This document shows positions 10,948 to 22,907 of a stretch of DNA of 64,000 nt, in pieces. The DNA is from Erythrophleum ivorense. Lineage: Eukaryota > Streptophyta > Magnoliopsida > Fabales > Fabaceae. The notes under the pieces were generated by a model. The model saw only the letters and a program-made list of their open reading frames with translations. It searched no databases and was not told where the DNA came from. Within the stretch, counting starts at the first letter, position 1. Each line of letters opens with the position of its first letter. The DNA is taken from assembly GCA_026724425.1 (NCBI GenBank), contig JAIUCV010000003.1, forward strand, positions 56,995,088 through 57,059,087, read 5' to 3'. The position numbers and the translations under genes are program-made.

Positions 10948-13900
10948 TTTTTTTATGAAACAAAGCACAAAACGAACTCAGCGACCGTGGCTTAAGCCAT
11001 GCCCCAAGTCCTCACAAAAAACATCAAGAAGGAATGCAGGTGGTGAAACAAACACAGTGATACCTCCTCCAACTCCCAAAGCGTTTCAAACGTGTTTGTC
11101 AGCAGCTCCATTTGCCTCCCTCCTACACCATTTAACAGTAACATTCCAATCTCTGTTTAACAAATTCTGTGCTTCCAAGAAAAGATGAAAGTCCGGATGT
11201 ATGCTATCAGGTTCGCGAGACAAGAAGTCCACCACCTCAAAGTTGTTAGTCTCAATAATCAAACTCCGAATCTGCATATCCCATGCCCGCTTTAGGCCCC
11301 AGATCACTCCCCAAAGTTCAGCTTGGAAACTACTCCCTCCACCTATGTTAAAAAGAAACCCTCCAATCACAACGCCAGTATGATCTCGGGCCACCCCTCC
11401 GTAGGCCACCTTGTTGCCTTGCTTGTCATACGCCCCATCCACGTTAAATTTCACACTCCCCCTATTTGGAGCACTCCAATGCACATCAGAGCCTTCCTCC
11501 ACATATTTATTGCCTACCTGCAACCCCGACCAACTCACACACGCACAGACCTGAGCCAACATACCAGCAATCCCTACATCCTTGTGTTTGAAAACCTTGG
11601 AGTTACGGCCCAGCCATAACTATCTACACGTTACAGCGAACCAAACCGGCCATTCCACTCCTTCAACACGCTGTTTACATCTTATATTCCATTCAAGCCA
11701 CTACTTAGCCTGAGAGTGAGTGAAGAAGCCTCCCTTTAGGTCATAAGGCACTAGCTTCTCCCATAAATCGTGGGCAATCTTGCACTCCCGAAGAATATGA
11801 ATAAGATTTTCACTACCCTCCCCACAAACCTGGCACTTATCATCAGTGTTCAACCCCCGTTCAACCCTCTGAACATTCGTCAATAGTCTGTCTTGTATAC
11901 ATAGCCAAAGAAATGTCTTACAACGCTGAGGGGCTTTCAACTTCCAGATCGTACGCCAGATAGAACGATCTAGAACATTAGGCTGTGGACAAATACTCTC
12001 ATAAGCTGTTCTGGTTGAGAACTTCCCATCCTGCGACCACCGCCATTGGGGAATATCTTCCCCTCGCTCCAACTGAGGTTTGACCTTTCTAATCGCGTTC
12101 AAGACGTCTTTCGGAAGATACGTATTGACTTGCTACAGCTCCCAACCACCAAAGTGTGTGATAAAAGCAGAGACCTCCTTATTTAGCAAAGAATCTGGGA
12201 CCTCATGTGTCGTGTAAGACAGCAACTCATCATGGTGAGGCACCCAGCAATCTTTCCAAAAGTTTATCTTACGACCATCACCCAAACTCCAAGCCAAGCC
12301 CTTGCCAGTATCCTCCCACACAGTATGGACACCTTTCCAAGTTCTTGACTCACATCTCTTTGCTTCAACCTTGGGGATTAACTCCTCCCCATATTTATAC
12401 TTTTCTCTAAGGAATTTCACCCACAGAGTATCTCTCTTATTAATCAAACCCCAACCCAGTTTCATCATAAACACTCGATTCTGTTTATGAGCTAGACATA
12501 TTCCAAGGCATCCCTCATCCTTCAGTCTACACACTTTCTTCCAAGAAACAAGAGATACCTTCTTACTAGAATTAGATCTCCCCAAAGAAACCCACAACAC
12601 TTCTTATCAATCTCTTTACAAGTGGAAGCCGGTAAGAGAGCTATCTGCATAGCATAAGAAGGCACCACTGAGACAACAACAGACACTAGTGTATTACGTC
12701 CAGCTAGCGACAAAGAATTTACTTTCCAAGCAAATAGTTTATTTTCCATACGGTCAAGAATATATTGATAAGTACTTTTGGATACCCGTTTATGATGCAA
12801 AGGTACGCCTAAATACTTACCAAGATCTAACATAGGAATAAACTCTAAAAAGTCACAAATCTCTTTTCTTCGCACATGATTCACAGCAGGGGAGAAAAAT
12901 AGTCTAGACTTGTTCGAGTTAACCTTTTCACCCGAGGCAAAACAAAAATCATCCAGACAAGCTTTAATTAGTCCAGCCTGATCCAAACTAGCCTATGCAA
13001 AAAGAAATAAGTCATCTGCAAAAAACAAATTGGAAATAGCAATACCATTTCAATCTGAAAGGAAGCCAATTCCCCATTTCAACTTCATGCTATATGAGAT
13101 GAGCAAGTTTCTCCATAACCAAAACAAACAGGTATGGAGAGATCAGGTCTCCTTGCCTAAGCCCTCTTGAGGGTGTAAATAAATCACCACTTTTCCCATT
13201 CCAAGTCAACCTCAATTTTGCCGAAGCCATACAATGATACACAAGGTCAATGAATGACCCCAAAAGATCCAGTTCACACAAGCATTCTACAATAAAATCC
13301 CAATTAACTCTATCATAAGCTTTCTCCAAATCAATCTTAAGAGCCATAAACCCCTTCTTTCCTTTTCGAAACCTTATGGAATGTATAATTTCCTGTGCCA
13401 AGATGATATTATCATAACTATGTCTACCAGGTATAAAGCTACACTGGTTAGGGGAAACCACATGAGGCAGAACCAGCTTAATCCAATTAACTAAGACCTT
13501 TGTCACCACCTTGTATATCACATTGCATAAGCTAATTGGGCGAAAGCCCCGTATCATTTCAAGAACTGCCACTTTAGGAATTAACACAATATTGGTAGCA
13601 TTCACACGCTCAATCTGTTCAGGACTACAAAAAACCTGCTTCACAAAATCACAAACAGTGCCACTAATCGTACTCCATTGGCTTTGGAAAAATAGTGGGT
13701 TTAAACCATCAAGACCAGGGGCCTTAAGTGCACCCATACTAAACAAAGCATGTTTCACTTCTTCACTAGTAACCTCACCCCCCAAAGCTGCCTTGTCATT
13801 CTCTTCAATATTCGGGAAAGTGGAGCCAAAATTAATCCTAGTCCTTGAACCACCATCATCCGTATAAAGCATCCAAAAAAACTTTGTACCCACTTCCATA

Positions 13901-14169
13901 ACCTCTTTCTGATCATAAACCTAGTGCCCATCCTCATTTTGAATAGCCTGTACAAAGTTCCTCCTCCTTCTACCATTTGCCAATGCATGAAAATATCTAG
14001 TATTTTTATCCTCATTCGTATACTACGTAGAACGGGATCTCTGCATCCACATGATCTCCTCTTGAGCAAAAACAAACTCGAGTTCCTTCCAAGTATCCTT
14101 CTCCTCCTTTAACCGTAAAGGGTCAGTTAGATTCCCATACCTTCTATTCAACACTTCCAGCTTCCTCAG
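10948..14169 (-). mobile_element. 5'-truncated L1-type LINE
   Basis: Minus-strand element absent from copy 2. The left edge is a T run (10946-10954), which is the poly(A) tail of a minus-strand element. Copy-1 flanks rejoin copy-2 sequence at TTTTAAAAACTATT and at TGCATGTCAACC. Compared with copy 2, 14 bp (21579-21592) are missing at the target, and no target-site duplication is visible. The coding content starts just after the endonuclease domain, so the 5' half (ORF1, endonuclease) was never copied: typical 5' truncation during target-primed reverse transcription. Confidence 0.88.
11086..14090 (-). pseudogene. LINE ORF2 remnant: reverse transcriptase, zf-RVT, RNase H
   Basis: Pieces in order on the minus strand: the pre-RT linker (about 14075-13900, YFHALANGRRR-like in shifted frames); reverse transcriptase 13899-13090 with APGLDG, DLEKAYDRVNWDF (domain A Asp) and GLRQGDLISPYLF (domain B); FADD at 13011-13022; then an in-frame TAG at 12993-12995. 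The palm/thumb continues 12986-12522, the connecting region 12600-12133, and the zinc-knuckle-like zf-RVT 12102-11701 (C-X2-C, H-X4-C pattern: CQVCGEG, HILREC). RNase H lies at 11562-11086 with DGAYD and AELWG. The third acidic position reads ETNN where ETDS-like is usual, so a catalytic Asp looks lost. At least three frameshifts or stops make it inactive. The domain order with RNase H last matches plant L1-clade LINEs. Confidence 0.9.
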
Positions 14170-15220
14170 TGCATGTCAACCAACTTGTAATCAATTATTA
14201 TATTTACATGTTTTCATGATAATAATCATAATTAATACATATATTTTAATTTAAAATGAAAAAATTAAGTATAATTATTCATTTACTATTACATATTCTT
14301 CGATATAATTATGATATGTTTAGAATTTTTTTTGAATAGTTAATAATATAGTAATAAATTGTAAAATAAAATATTCATAAATTATATTTTCATTAAAAAA
14401 ATTAATGACAAATTTTAAAAAAAATATGTTTAATTCTCGTCTTTCAAAATATAAAGTAATAAAATTCAGGTGAGAACGTGATCGATGAGTTAATTTAAAT
14501 GTATGGTTGTACACTTAAATTCTACTTTCGCTAATTTCTTGTGGCTAGACCCCGCAAAAAATGTCTTGCGAATCTTTTAATTCCAACGTGAGTGATCTAA
14601 CTAGACCAAAAGTATAGATTAATTGAGATCACTCACTGTAATAAAAGTAATAATAAAATTCATCAGTGACCATAATAAAAATAGTAATAAAATTGAGGAA
14701 GAATAAATATTCAAATACAGATGCACAGCCAGCCAACGTAGCATAATCATAGCCAAATTATATATGCGTGTTCAACAGTTCAAGCAGACACATGCAAAAG
14801 TGAGAATTACAATCTTCGTCTTCACATTTCCTTCCATATCTTGTTTCATTTACTGGCCTCCATTCTTCTGCAACTACTGCGCGATACATACCACATTCAT
14901 ATAGAAAGGAAATTTTGAGACAAGAATGAGTGTAATTTAATACAATCTTTATAATTTTTTTAAATTTGTTTTGGAATAGAACTTATTTCGGACCGGATTT
15001 TAGACTGTATTTCAAATAAGTATTTCACAAATTTTAAGTTTGAGTCTTCAAAATTAATCTCCGTTCATGATTTGATCCATGATATTAGCTTTATTTAGAG
15101 AGTCTAGAGAAAGAGCAATAAATCACAGTTTCCTCAATTGAATGTTTTATGAAAGATTTAAATATGCTTTTAATCTCTCTAATATTATTATAAAAATTTT
15201 AATTTAGCCATTTTACAATT

Positions 15221-16055
15221 CCGGTGTGTTGATTTCAAGAATATTTTTATTGGCTTCCTTTGATCTCAGTATGAGCTTTTTTTAATCTGTATAATAGTTG
15301 TTGCGATTGTATTTACTTGTGGCAAGATGACTGAACAGCTTATAGCTTTGAGTGGATATTGGCAAGTGATGTGGATTTGGTGCTAAGATTGAAATTCTCT
15401 TGCTACCCTTGTCTTTCTTTCCTTACCTATTCATTTTAATGATTTCATAATCCAAGATAATTGTGATTTTCTGATTTTTGGATTCCAAACGTAATATTGA
15501 AATTTGAGCTTATTAGTTATGTTGAGGAATTCAGATTCTTGGGTTTGAAAGGGTATATGAATTTGTGTATCTATGTTGTTATCTAATTCTACGGTTCCTC
15601 TGTTGTGGTTTTCCATAGAATTTCGTTGTGTCTTTGAGATAATCTCGGTCCATGTAAATCTGGGATGTGCCGTTATTTTATATATATATATATATATATA
15701 TTGGAAAGTTCTGACTTGCTGGGTTTTAGGATTTTATATAATGCTGGTGTATTGAAATCCGGAGAATGTGCATTTGATAAAATTTTTGAAAGTTTACCAT
15801 CAATCAAAATTCTTAGATGGGTGTCCCTTGCTGCCATTTTCTGTATTTAGTCCTATTAAAATGACAAGACAAACAGTCCCATTATTAAAAGACATGAAGA
15901 AACTTCTTGGAAACTCCTCAAGAGCATCATCAAATGTTCATGAATAAACCATTATTTCAGTTCTTGAAAAAAATATGAATTTGATAATTTCACAAGTCCT
16001 GTTAACTTCGAATTAATAAAACTATATAAACATTAAAACCGTATATATAATGATA
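15221..16055. other. Spacer between the two duplication units
   Basis: 835 bp with no match to either unit. T-rich with mixed composition, unlike the AT-repeat flanks, and resembling intron or UTR sequence. It includes a (TA)n run at 15680-15702. No frame longer than about 60 codons and no recognisable product. It may be the original flank of the ancestral unit or filler captured during the duplication. Confidence 0.5.
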
Positions 16056-18585
16056 TGTACCAAAAATATCTAAATTAATTATACTAAAATTTGAGTTTGG
16101 AATATATGAAAAATCAATAATCTTACATTATTTAAAACATGAAAATTATGGTTTTTTTATATTTGTTATTTGTAACTAAATTAATTTTAAATTTTTACTT
16201 CACAATTTATTTTTAAAAGTAAAATATTTTTTATTAAAAAAATAAAATAACTCTTGATGTTACATCAAGGTAGTTAATTCTAATGCTAAGAACTACGATC
16301 CAAATAACTCAGTGGCAGTAAACACAATATAAGGAACAAATAAGAAAGACACCCAAAAAAATAAAATGCATTTACTCTGAACTGTCTTCGTTAAAAGGTG
16401 GAAAGCCATTTCCATGTAAAATAACACAACAACATACAAGACTTGCTTTGGACTATACAAAATCATTTTATGCAATAATGTGTTTTATATGAAGAGAAAC
16501 TAGTAATTTCCTGACTAGGATGAACACGAAGTCGTAATGTTATACATTAATTTTCCCATCACTTTCACTGCCGACAGTAATTATATATTAAAATTATTTT
16601 TATTAAGTGGCTTGTACTGAGGTTCTTGTTAGATAATGATGAATCTTTATTGATGTTATATTATATATGGCTTACGTGATTGCTTTAGACATGGGTTTTT
16701 TTGTAATGAGATTCAGGTAGAGTGAAATAGAGAAAGAGATGTAACTTAGTAAAATTTAGCTGTGGGTTTCACTTTTTTTTATTTTCTTTTAAATATTCCT
16801 ATAATTACTCCAAGAGATCTAAATTGGAGTACTTCAAGTTTTTATAACTTTTCGAGCTGCTAAAATGTCTCCTTCAATTTATTTATATATGTTTTTCTTA
16901 ATTTGTTTACCGTAGATTATGATTTGCATGAAAAGCTTCTCTGCTTTCCAAAATGAAAGCTTTCAACAAACAGGTTGTTTGTGTGTGGATCAAGCGTATA
17001 GAAAAGTCTACATTTAAATAAAAGCACTTAAAAATCGATTTCTTTTAAGATTGATCTGTTTCTAAAAGAATCTCATCAAGCAATTCATGATGTAACTTCG
17101 CCCAATCCAAAAAAAGGCTTTGCATTTCCCTCTTTCTGGCCCCATACATGAAACAGGCTAATAATTTAACTTTCCAGTTGGCTCCAAATCCACAATAATA
17201 ATAATAATAATATAGTTTTAAAAAGATTGTTCTTCTTTCAATTTGGTCCCCAACAATATTTCTAAAATTAAATAAGTTATTAAATTAGTGAAAATATTAG
17301 TTCATAATTTATTAATATAATTGTGATTAAATCATTGATAACTTAGTAATAAGTAAAAAATATATATCCTAATTTTATATATTAAAAAATAATATAATAA
17401 AAAATAGTAATTAATTTTAAACATTTCATTACTTATACAAAGTTAAAACACAATATATATTGCAAAATATTTAAAATTTGTAAAAATTTTCCTAATAAAA
17501 GGACATGTTTCTTAATTTTTTTATTATACAAAAGAATTTATATTTATTGTATTCAAAGATCATTCACACAATCAAAATTTTTGAATTTTTTTAAATCACT
17601 TTTTTCTTTGAACATTTCCTAATATGCTTCTTACAACTATCATATTTTTTTTTTCTTGATTTCTTCATGTACCCCTTTACAATTGTCTTTCATAACTTTG
17701 CAAAATGTCTCATGTTAAGCCTCCACTTCCTCCCAAATGCTTTATATTTGCCCTTCAAATCCTTGTACTTTAACCTTTAAATATGCGAACTTGTATTTTT
17801 GCTATGACTTAAGGGCATGCATTATCCTTAGTAAGGAGAGTTAGAGCTTTATTCTTGCTTTTAGATTTGTAAACTCATCTTTTTTTTTTGGACTTTCTTC
17901 TTTTCTCTCCTTTTTTTTGGAATTAGAACCATTTGACCTACTAATTTTTATCAACTTTTGACTAATTTTTTCATAAGCTAATTTTAGGAGTTATCTAAAC
18001 CAGGACCATGGTCAATTCACTAATTTTTTAGTCCAACTAGTTGGTCTAGTCCAATTCAATTTTTTTAACATTGGTCCTCAATCATATTCTCACAACTAAA
18101 ATAGTTCCTCTAATTGAGAAGCATTTATGACTCTCTTCCAAGGACTATTTTGATTGGAAGAAAATATTTAAGAGGTTAAATTAAAAAAAACTTTATTTTT
18201 TAGGAATCAAATTGAGAAAAAAAAATAATTTTTCAAAGACTGAATTGAAAAGCTTTATATGATCAAATTGAGAGAGCGTGATTTTTGAAGAATTAAATTA
18301 TTAATTTATGTAAAACAATTATTCTATAAAAAAAAAAAAAGATTCAAAAGGAAAAAGAATAAGATTTAAGTAAAATTCTTTAAGTCTTATTATCAAAATT
18401 TTCAATTAAAACATAACATATGAAAGAATTTAAAATATATAATCATATAATATTTAGTTATTAAAAATTTTTCATTATTACATTTTAATTTAACAAAAAA
18501 AATCTAATGGCAAGCACTTAAAAATAATATTTAGTATCTTTCTTATTTGTTAGGCCTAAACCCGTTTCATGCCCTTGAAGTAACT

Positions 18586-18591
18586 TGGGCC
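18586..18591 (+). promoter_or_regulatory. Conserved site II-like TGGGCC upstream of paralog 2
   Basis: Same position and context as 7973-7978 of copy 1, about 570 bp before the start codon. The flanking TAGGCCTAAACCC and GGTCCAAAC words are also unchanged, while the surrounding AT-rich DNA has diverged more. Confidence 0.4.
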
Positions 18592-18786
18592 AAACCCAAA
18601 AAAAATTAGGTCCAAACAACCTCATAGGCCAACTTTCAAGTTTGGGTCCAAACCCAGATTACCAAATCAAAGTTGAAAATAGGAACATCTCACCAACAAA
18701 AGTCTTGCCATCTTTACTTTCCCCACCTTAAAATAACTCATCCATTCCAAGTTTTTCTTACTTAATTTAAGAATAAACTAATCTGT

Positions 18787-18900
18787 ATGACCAAAACCAA
18801 GGAACAAATCAACAAGCAGCTGAAGTCAGAAAGCGTGAAAGAATGGTTTGCCTTCAAAGCCAGAAAGTATAACTTACAAGGAAACACATATGACAGATAA
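18787..18900 (+). CDS. Conserved 37-codon leader ORF (possible uORF), copy 2
   Basis: Counterpart of 8173-8286: same length, same start and stop, two residue changes (L14S, N35Y) and several silent ones. It lies 259 bp upstream of the paralog 2 start codon. The function is unknown and transcription is not shown by the sequence. Confidence 0.3.
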   Translation: MTKTKEQINKQLKSESVKEWFAFKARKYNLQGNTYDR

Positions 18901-19159
18901 CGCACATATCTTAACGTTTCTCTTTGCTTGGAGTAACCGAATTCATATAGAAAAATCCCACCTTTTTTCTCACCACTTTCCTCTCCTTTTCTTTCATATT
19001 CTTATCAAGAAGCCTTCTCTTCTTCCCACACATAAATCCCGTTACACAAAAGTTGGCATATATCTTCATAAGTTGATTTGGTGGTGTCACAGAACCAATC
19101 ACCAATTCATCATTTTCTCGTACCTTCGAAGATTGTGAAGAAAAAAACTGACGCTTACC

Positions 19160-20977
19160 ATGTCAACAAGAGGCTCATGGCTGGCTCAGAATTTTGGAAT
19201 TGTTCGTCAGATTTTTTGTGCTAGCAGAAACAGCATATCATTTGAATCCAGCTGTGGAAGATTTCAAAGAAATAGTCTAATTATGTCAGAATCTAAGCTT
19301 GGAAGTGGGCATTGGATGCATCCGGGGGTACAATTTTTCAGCACCAATAGAAGCACAAGTTCTGATTCAAATGGGTAACCATTCACCAAAATTTTGAGTT
19401 TGTTTTGTCATCTTCAGATAAATCTCCATATGAATGTTGAATTTCTATTCTGAAAATGATCTTTTTTAACTTCTATTTAAAGGGTAAATAATGTCAAGGT
19501 TCAACCACCGGTTCCTTCTTCTCCAAGCTTCAATTTCCCCAGTTGGTACGAAGAACTAGCATCCCTTATTCTTAGAATTCACAAATCGTTTAAAACATAA
19601 AACTAATTCTTTCTATGGATTCCTGAATGCTCTGAATGTTCATGGATGTAAGAATACAAACATTTGGTTATATTTCCCTTATAAACATGCAGGCTAAGAT
19701 GGGTTTTGGGGTCAGTACTTTCTCTCTTGTTTTCTTTCTGGAGTTACAATTGGCAAAAACTACGCAGAATAGAAGGTACAAATATGTTTATGGATTTCTT
19801 GCATTTATGTCTGAATGTGGGAGGTAAATTTAGAGAAAGAAAGAATAAGAGAGAGAAAGTAGAGTGTATGAAATTCATACTGAGTAAGTGGACCTTACCT
19901 ATTCTCTCTCGTTTTCTTTCTATCTCTCATTTAACTTTATCCCTTGTATTTAGATTTGGATTCGTATACATACATATGCAATGTAATGAGACAAAGGAAT
20001 CCTTTTTTTTTTTTTACTCTTCCTATTTGTAATTTATGGTAACATGGAGTGGTAACTTGGGGAAAATGTTGATGATGAATCAGGAGAGGCAGAGATAGTA
20101 GTTGAAGAGGTTGAAAAGATAGCAAGCGTAGTAGAAAAGGTGGCAACAGTGACAGAGAAAGTAGCAGAAGATGTTGCAGAAAATCTTCCTGAGGATAGTA
20201 AGCTGAAAAAGGCAGCTTTGGTGGTAGAAAATATATCGGAACAAGCTGCTCATGATGCTCATTTAACAGAAGAGTTTATTCATAAGGTACTTCAGCAAAT
20301 TATTACTGTTTATCCAAGAAGTATAGACAGTAAAACTGGACATAAATCTGACAATCATGACATGACAAACTCAAGTATTCATAACTAAAGTGTCATTTTC
20401 CATTAGAATAAATCATTATTTTGGTCTTTCAAAGATATTATAGTCTTAATTTAATTTTTAAAAGCTTATTGACATTAATTTAGTTATAATATTTTCAAAA
20501 ATACATCAATTTAATCTTAACTTAACACTGAACTGATGTCATATAAAATTTTCAAAAATTAAATTAATGAAAATAAACTTCTAAAGACTATATTAATATC
20601 AGTAAAATCTTTGAAGGAGCAATATAAAAAATAACTATTTTCTATTAAATATAAATATTTTAAAATTGTTCATTCTTTAACCATTTGCCATTATTACTTG
20701 ATATAACCAATTATGGGTGAAGTTGCAAACTTTATCTTCTATAAAAATTTGTTCAATTTTGGACTCAGAACTCTTCACAAATTGACAGAATCGTACCCAC
20801 AGTCTGACCCATTATTACTTGATCATATGGCTTGATCAAGCATTGAATGTTTCTGATATAATTAATTTGGGTAATGAAACATAGGTTGATCAAGTCAAGA
20901 ATGACCTGGTTGATTTGGAGCCCTTCGTGGAACCCATTATTGACAAGATTGCAAAGAAAGAATCCGAGAAAAAGTGA
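19160..20977 (+). CDS. Uncharacterised organelle-targeted, helix-rich membrane protein, 5 exons (paralog 2)
   Basis: Coding exons: 19160-19374, 19483-19545, 19693-19775, 20084-20286, 20885-20977 (TGA). Exon sizes (215, 63, 83, 203, 93) are identical to paralog 1, and all donors (GT) and acceptors (AG) are kept, giving 218 residues. The domains are the same: transit-like N-terminus, hydrophobic segment at about 95-112 (here with WVLGSVLSLLFSFW), VEKVA-type helical repeats, basic C-terminus ending SEKK. Differences from paralog 1 cluster in the N-terminal 51 residues (T9A, L16R, R17Q, S20C, K29E, N31S, Y32C, T42M, E48G, Y51H). Both copies look intact; whether both are expressed cannot be seen. 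The unbroken 5' flank suggests this copy keeps the ancestral regulatory setting. Confidence 0.82.
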
Positions 20978-22871
20978 TGCCATTTTGAAAAAAAAAAGGA
21001 TCTTGTACATCATTGTTTGTTGAGTGAGAAAAAAAAATGCATATATTGTACGTAAGATTTATGGATAAAATGTGGTTTGCTACCACTATCTTTGGGAAAT
21101 TTTGTCGGTTGATCCAATTATTGTGACTCTGGAGTTGTTTATTTCTGGTACTGAACAATCCATATTATTTTGTAATTTATGTATTGTTATATGTATATAT
21201 ATATATATATTTGTCAAGGTCATATAATCAAATTTTAAATCATGGTTGAGTTGGATATTTAATTTAAACAAAAATGACTTATTTGTCAAAACATGAATCA
21301 CAATAATACTCAATTTTTTTTATATAAAAGTAAAACAAATATTTCTAAATATAAAAAGACTCGTGCAGTTTACAACTGTAAGGTATTGTATCTATATTAA
21401 TATGGCTTTGGATTGATCTTTGGTCTCAAACTAGTCTATGATGTAAAATAATATTTTTAAAAATTATAAATGCAAATGTTTGTGAAAGAGCCAAAAGTTA
21501 TTTAATTTCTTACTACTTCTATTTATCATTTTTAGATATTAAAAGATATTATTATTTTATTTCATTTTAAAAATTATTAACATGCACTTTATTGCATGTC
21601 AACCAACTAGTAATCAATTATTATATTTACATGTTTTCATGATAATAACCATAGTTACTACATATGTTTTAATTTAAAATGAAAAAAATTAAGTATAATT
21701 ATTTATTTACTATTACATATTCTTCATTAAAATTATGATATGTTTAGAAATTTTTTTGAAAAGTTAATAATATAGTAATAAATTGTAAAAGAAAATATTC
21801 ATAAATTATATTTTCATTAAAAAATTAATGACAAATATTTTTTAAAAAAATATGTTTAAGTCTCGTCTTTTAAAATATAAAGTAATAAAATTCAGGTGAG
21901 AACGTGATCGATGAGTTAATTTAAGTGTATGGTTGTATACTTAAATTCTACTTTCCTAATTTCTTGTGGCTAGCCCCAAAAAGAAATTCTTGCGAATTTT
22001 TTAATTCCAACTAAGTGATCTAACTGGACCAAAAATATAGATTAATTGAGATCACTCACTGTAATAAAAGTAATAATAAAATTCATCAGTGACCAGAATA
22101 AAAATAGTAATAAAATTGAGGAAGAATGAATATTCAAATACAGATGCACGGCCAGCCAACATAGCATAATCATAGTCAAATTATATATGCGTGTTCAACA
22201 GTTCAAGCAGAAAAATGCAAAAGTGAGAATTACAATCTTCGTCTCCACATTTCCTTCCATATCTCGTTCCATTTACTGGCCTCCATTCTTCTGCAACTAC
22301 TGCTAGATACATACCACATTCATATAGAAAGGAAATTTTGAGACAAGAAGGAGTGTAATTTAATACAATCTTTATAATTTTTTTAAATTTGTTTTGGAAT
22401 AGAACTTATTTCGGACCGGATTTTAGACTGTACTTCAAATGGGTATTTCACAAATTTTTGAGTCTTCAAAATTTAACAAAAATATCGGTTCATGATTTGA
22501 TCCATGATATTAGCTTTGTATAGAAAGTTTAGAGAAAGAGCAATAAATCACAGTTTCCTCAATTGAATGTTTTATGAAATATTTAAATATGCTTTTAATC
22601 TCTCTAATATTATTATAAAAAAATTAATTTAGCCATTTTACAATTGATTCAATGTTATTCTTCATTATTTAAAAATAATTCAAGTAATGTATCTTTGTTT
22701 TTGATCTATTCTTGTGATAATATTAAAAAATAATTATATTGTAGTATATTTGCCTATACAAATGTAATTTGGCCCAGATGAACTCACTAGATGAATGGTA
22801 ATTAAATGAGGTTAGGTTCTAGTACATTACCGAAAGGAAAAAAAAAGTGGTTCAAGCAGTGTTTTCTAATG

Positions 22872-22907
22872 GCTTTAGCAACGATTTTAACCAATCGTTG
22901 CTAAAGC
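22872..22907. repeat. Perfect 15-bp hairpin, CACTA-type sub-terminal remnant
   Basis: GCTTTAGCAACGATT (22872-22886) and its exact reverse complement (22893-22907) are separated by 6 nt. TTAGCAACGATT-like inverted words are typical of the sub-terminal repeats of plant CACTA transposons, and the CACTA element at 30142 has a related CTTTTAGCAACAATT. This is probably a remnant of such an element; its ends were not found. Confidence 0.5.

Larger units (their letters stand above)
2624..15220. repeat. Tandem duplication unit, copy 1 (with two later insertions)
   Basis: Read side by side, 2624-3732 matches 16056-17153, then 6518-10947 matches 17149-21578, then 14170-15220 matches 21593-22645, all in the same orientation with scattered substitutions and small indels. 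The two gaps in the match are a solo LTR and a LINE present only here. Without them the unit is about 6.6 kb, the same as copy 2. The homology stops sharply at TTTACAATT on the right of both copies. Intergenic, intron and exon sequence are all duplicated, so this is a DNA-level tandem duplication and not a retrocopy. Confidence 0.93.
16056..22645. repeat. Tandem duplication unit, copy 2 (uninterrupted)
   Basis: 6.59 kb colinear and same-strand with 2624-15220. It lacks both the solo LTR (empty site TGAAA at 17149-17153) and the LINE (junction at 21579-21592). It contains the second intact five-exon gene with its whole upstream and downstream flank. The end at 22645 matches 15220. Confidence 0.93.

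Noticed and set aside
11201..13867. Several plus-strand frames of 60-118 codons
   Set aside because: They are antisense to the LINE ORF2 and have no domain of their own.
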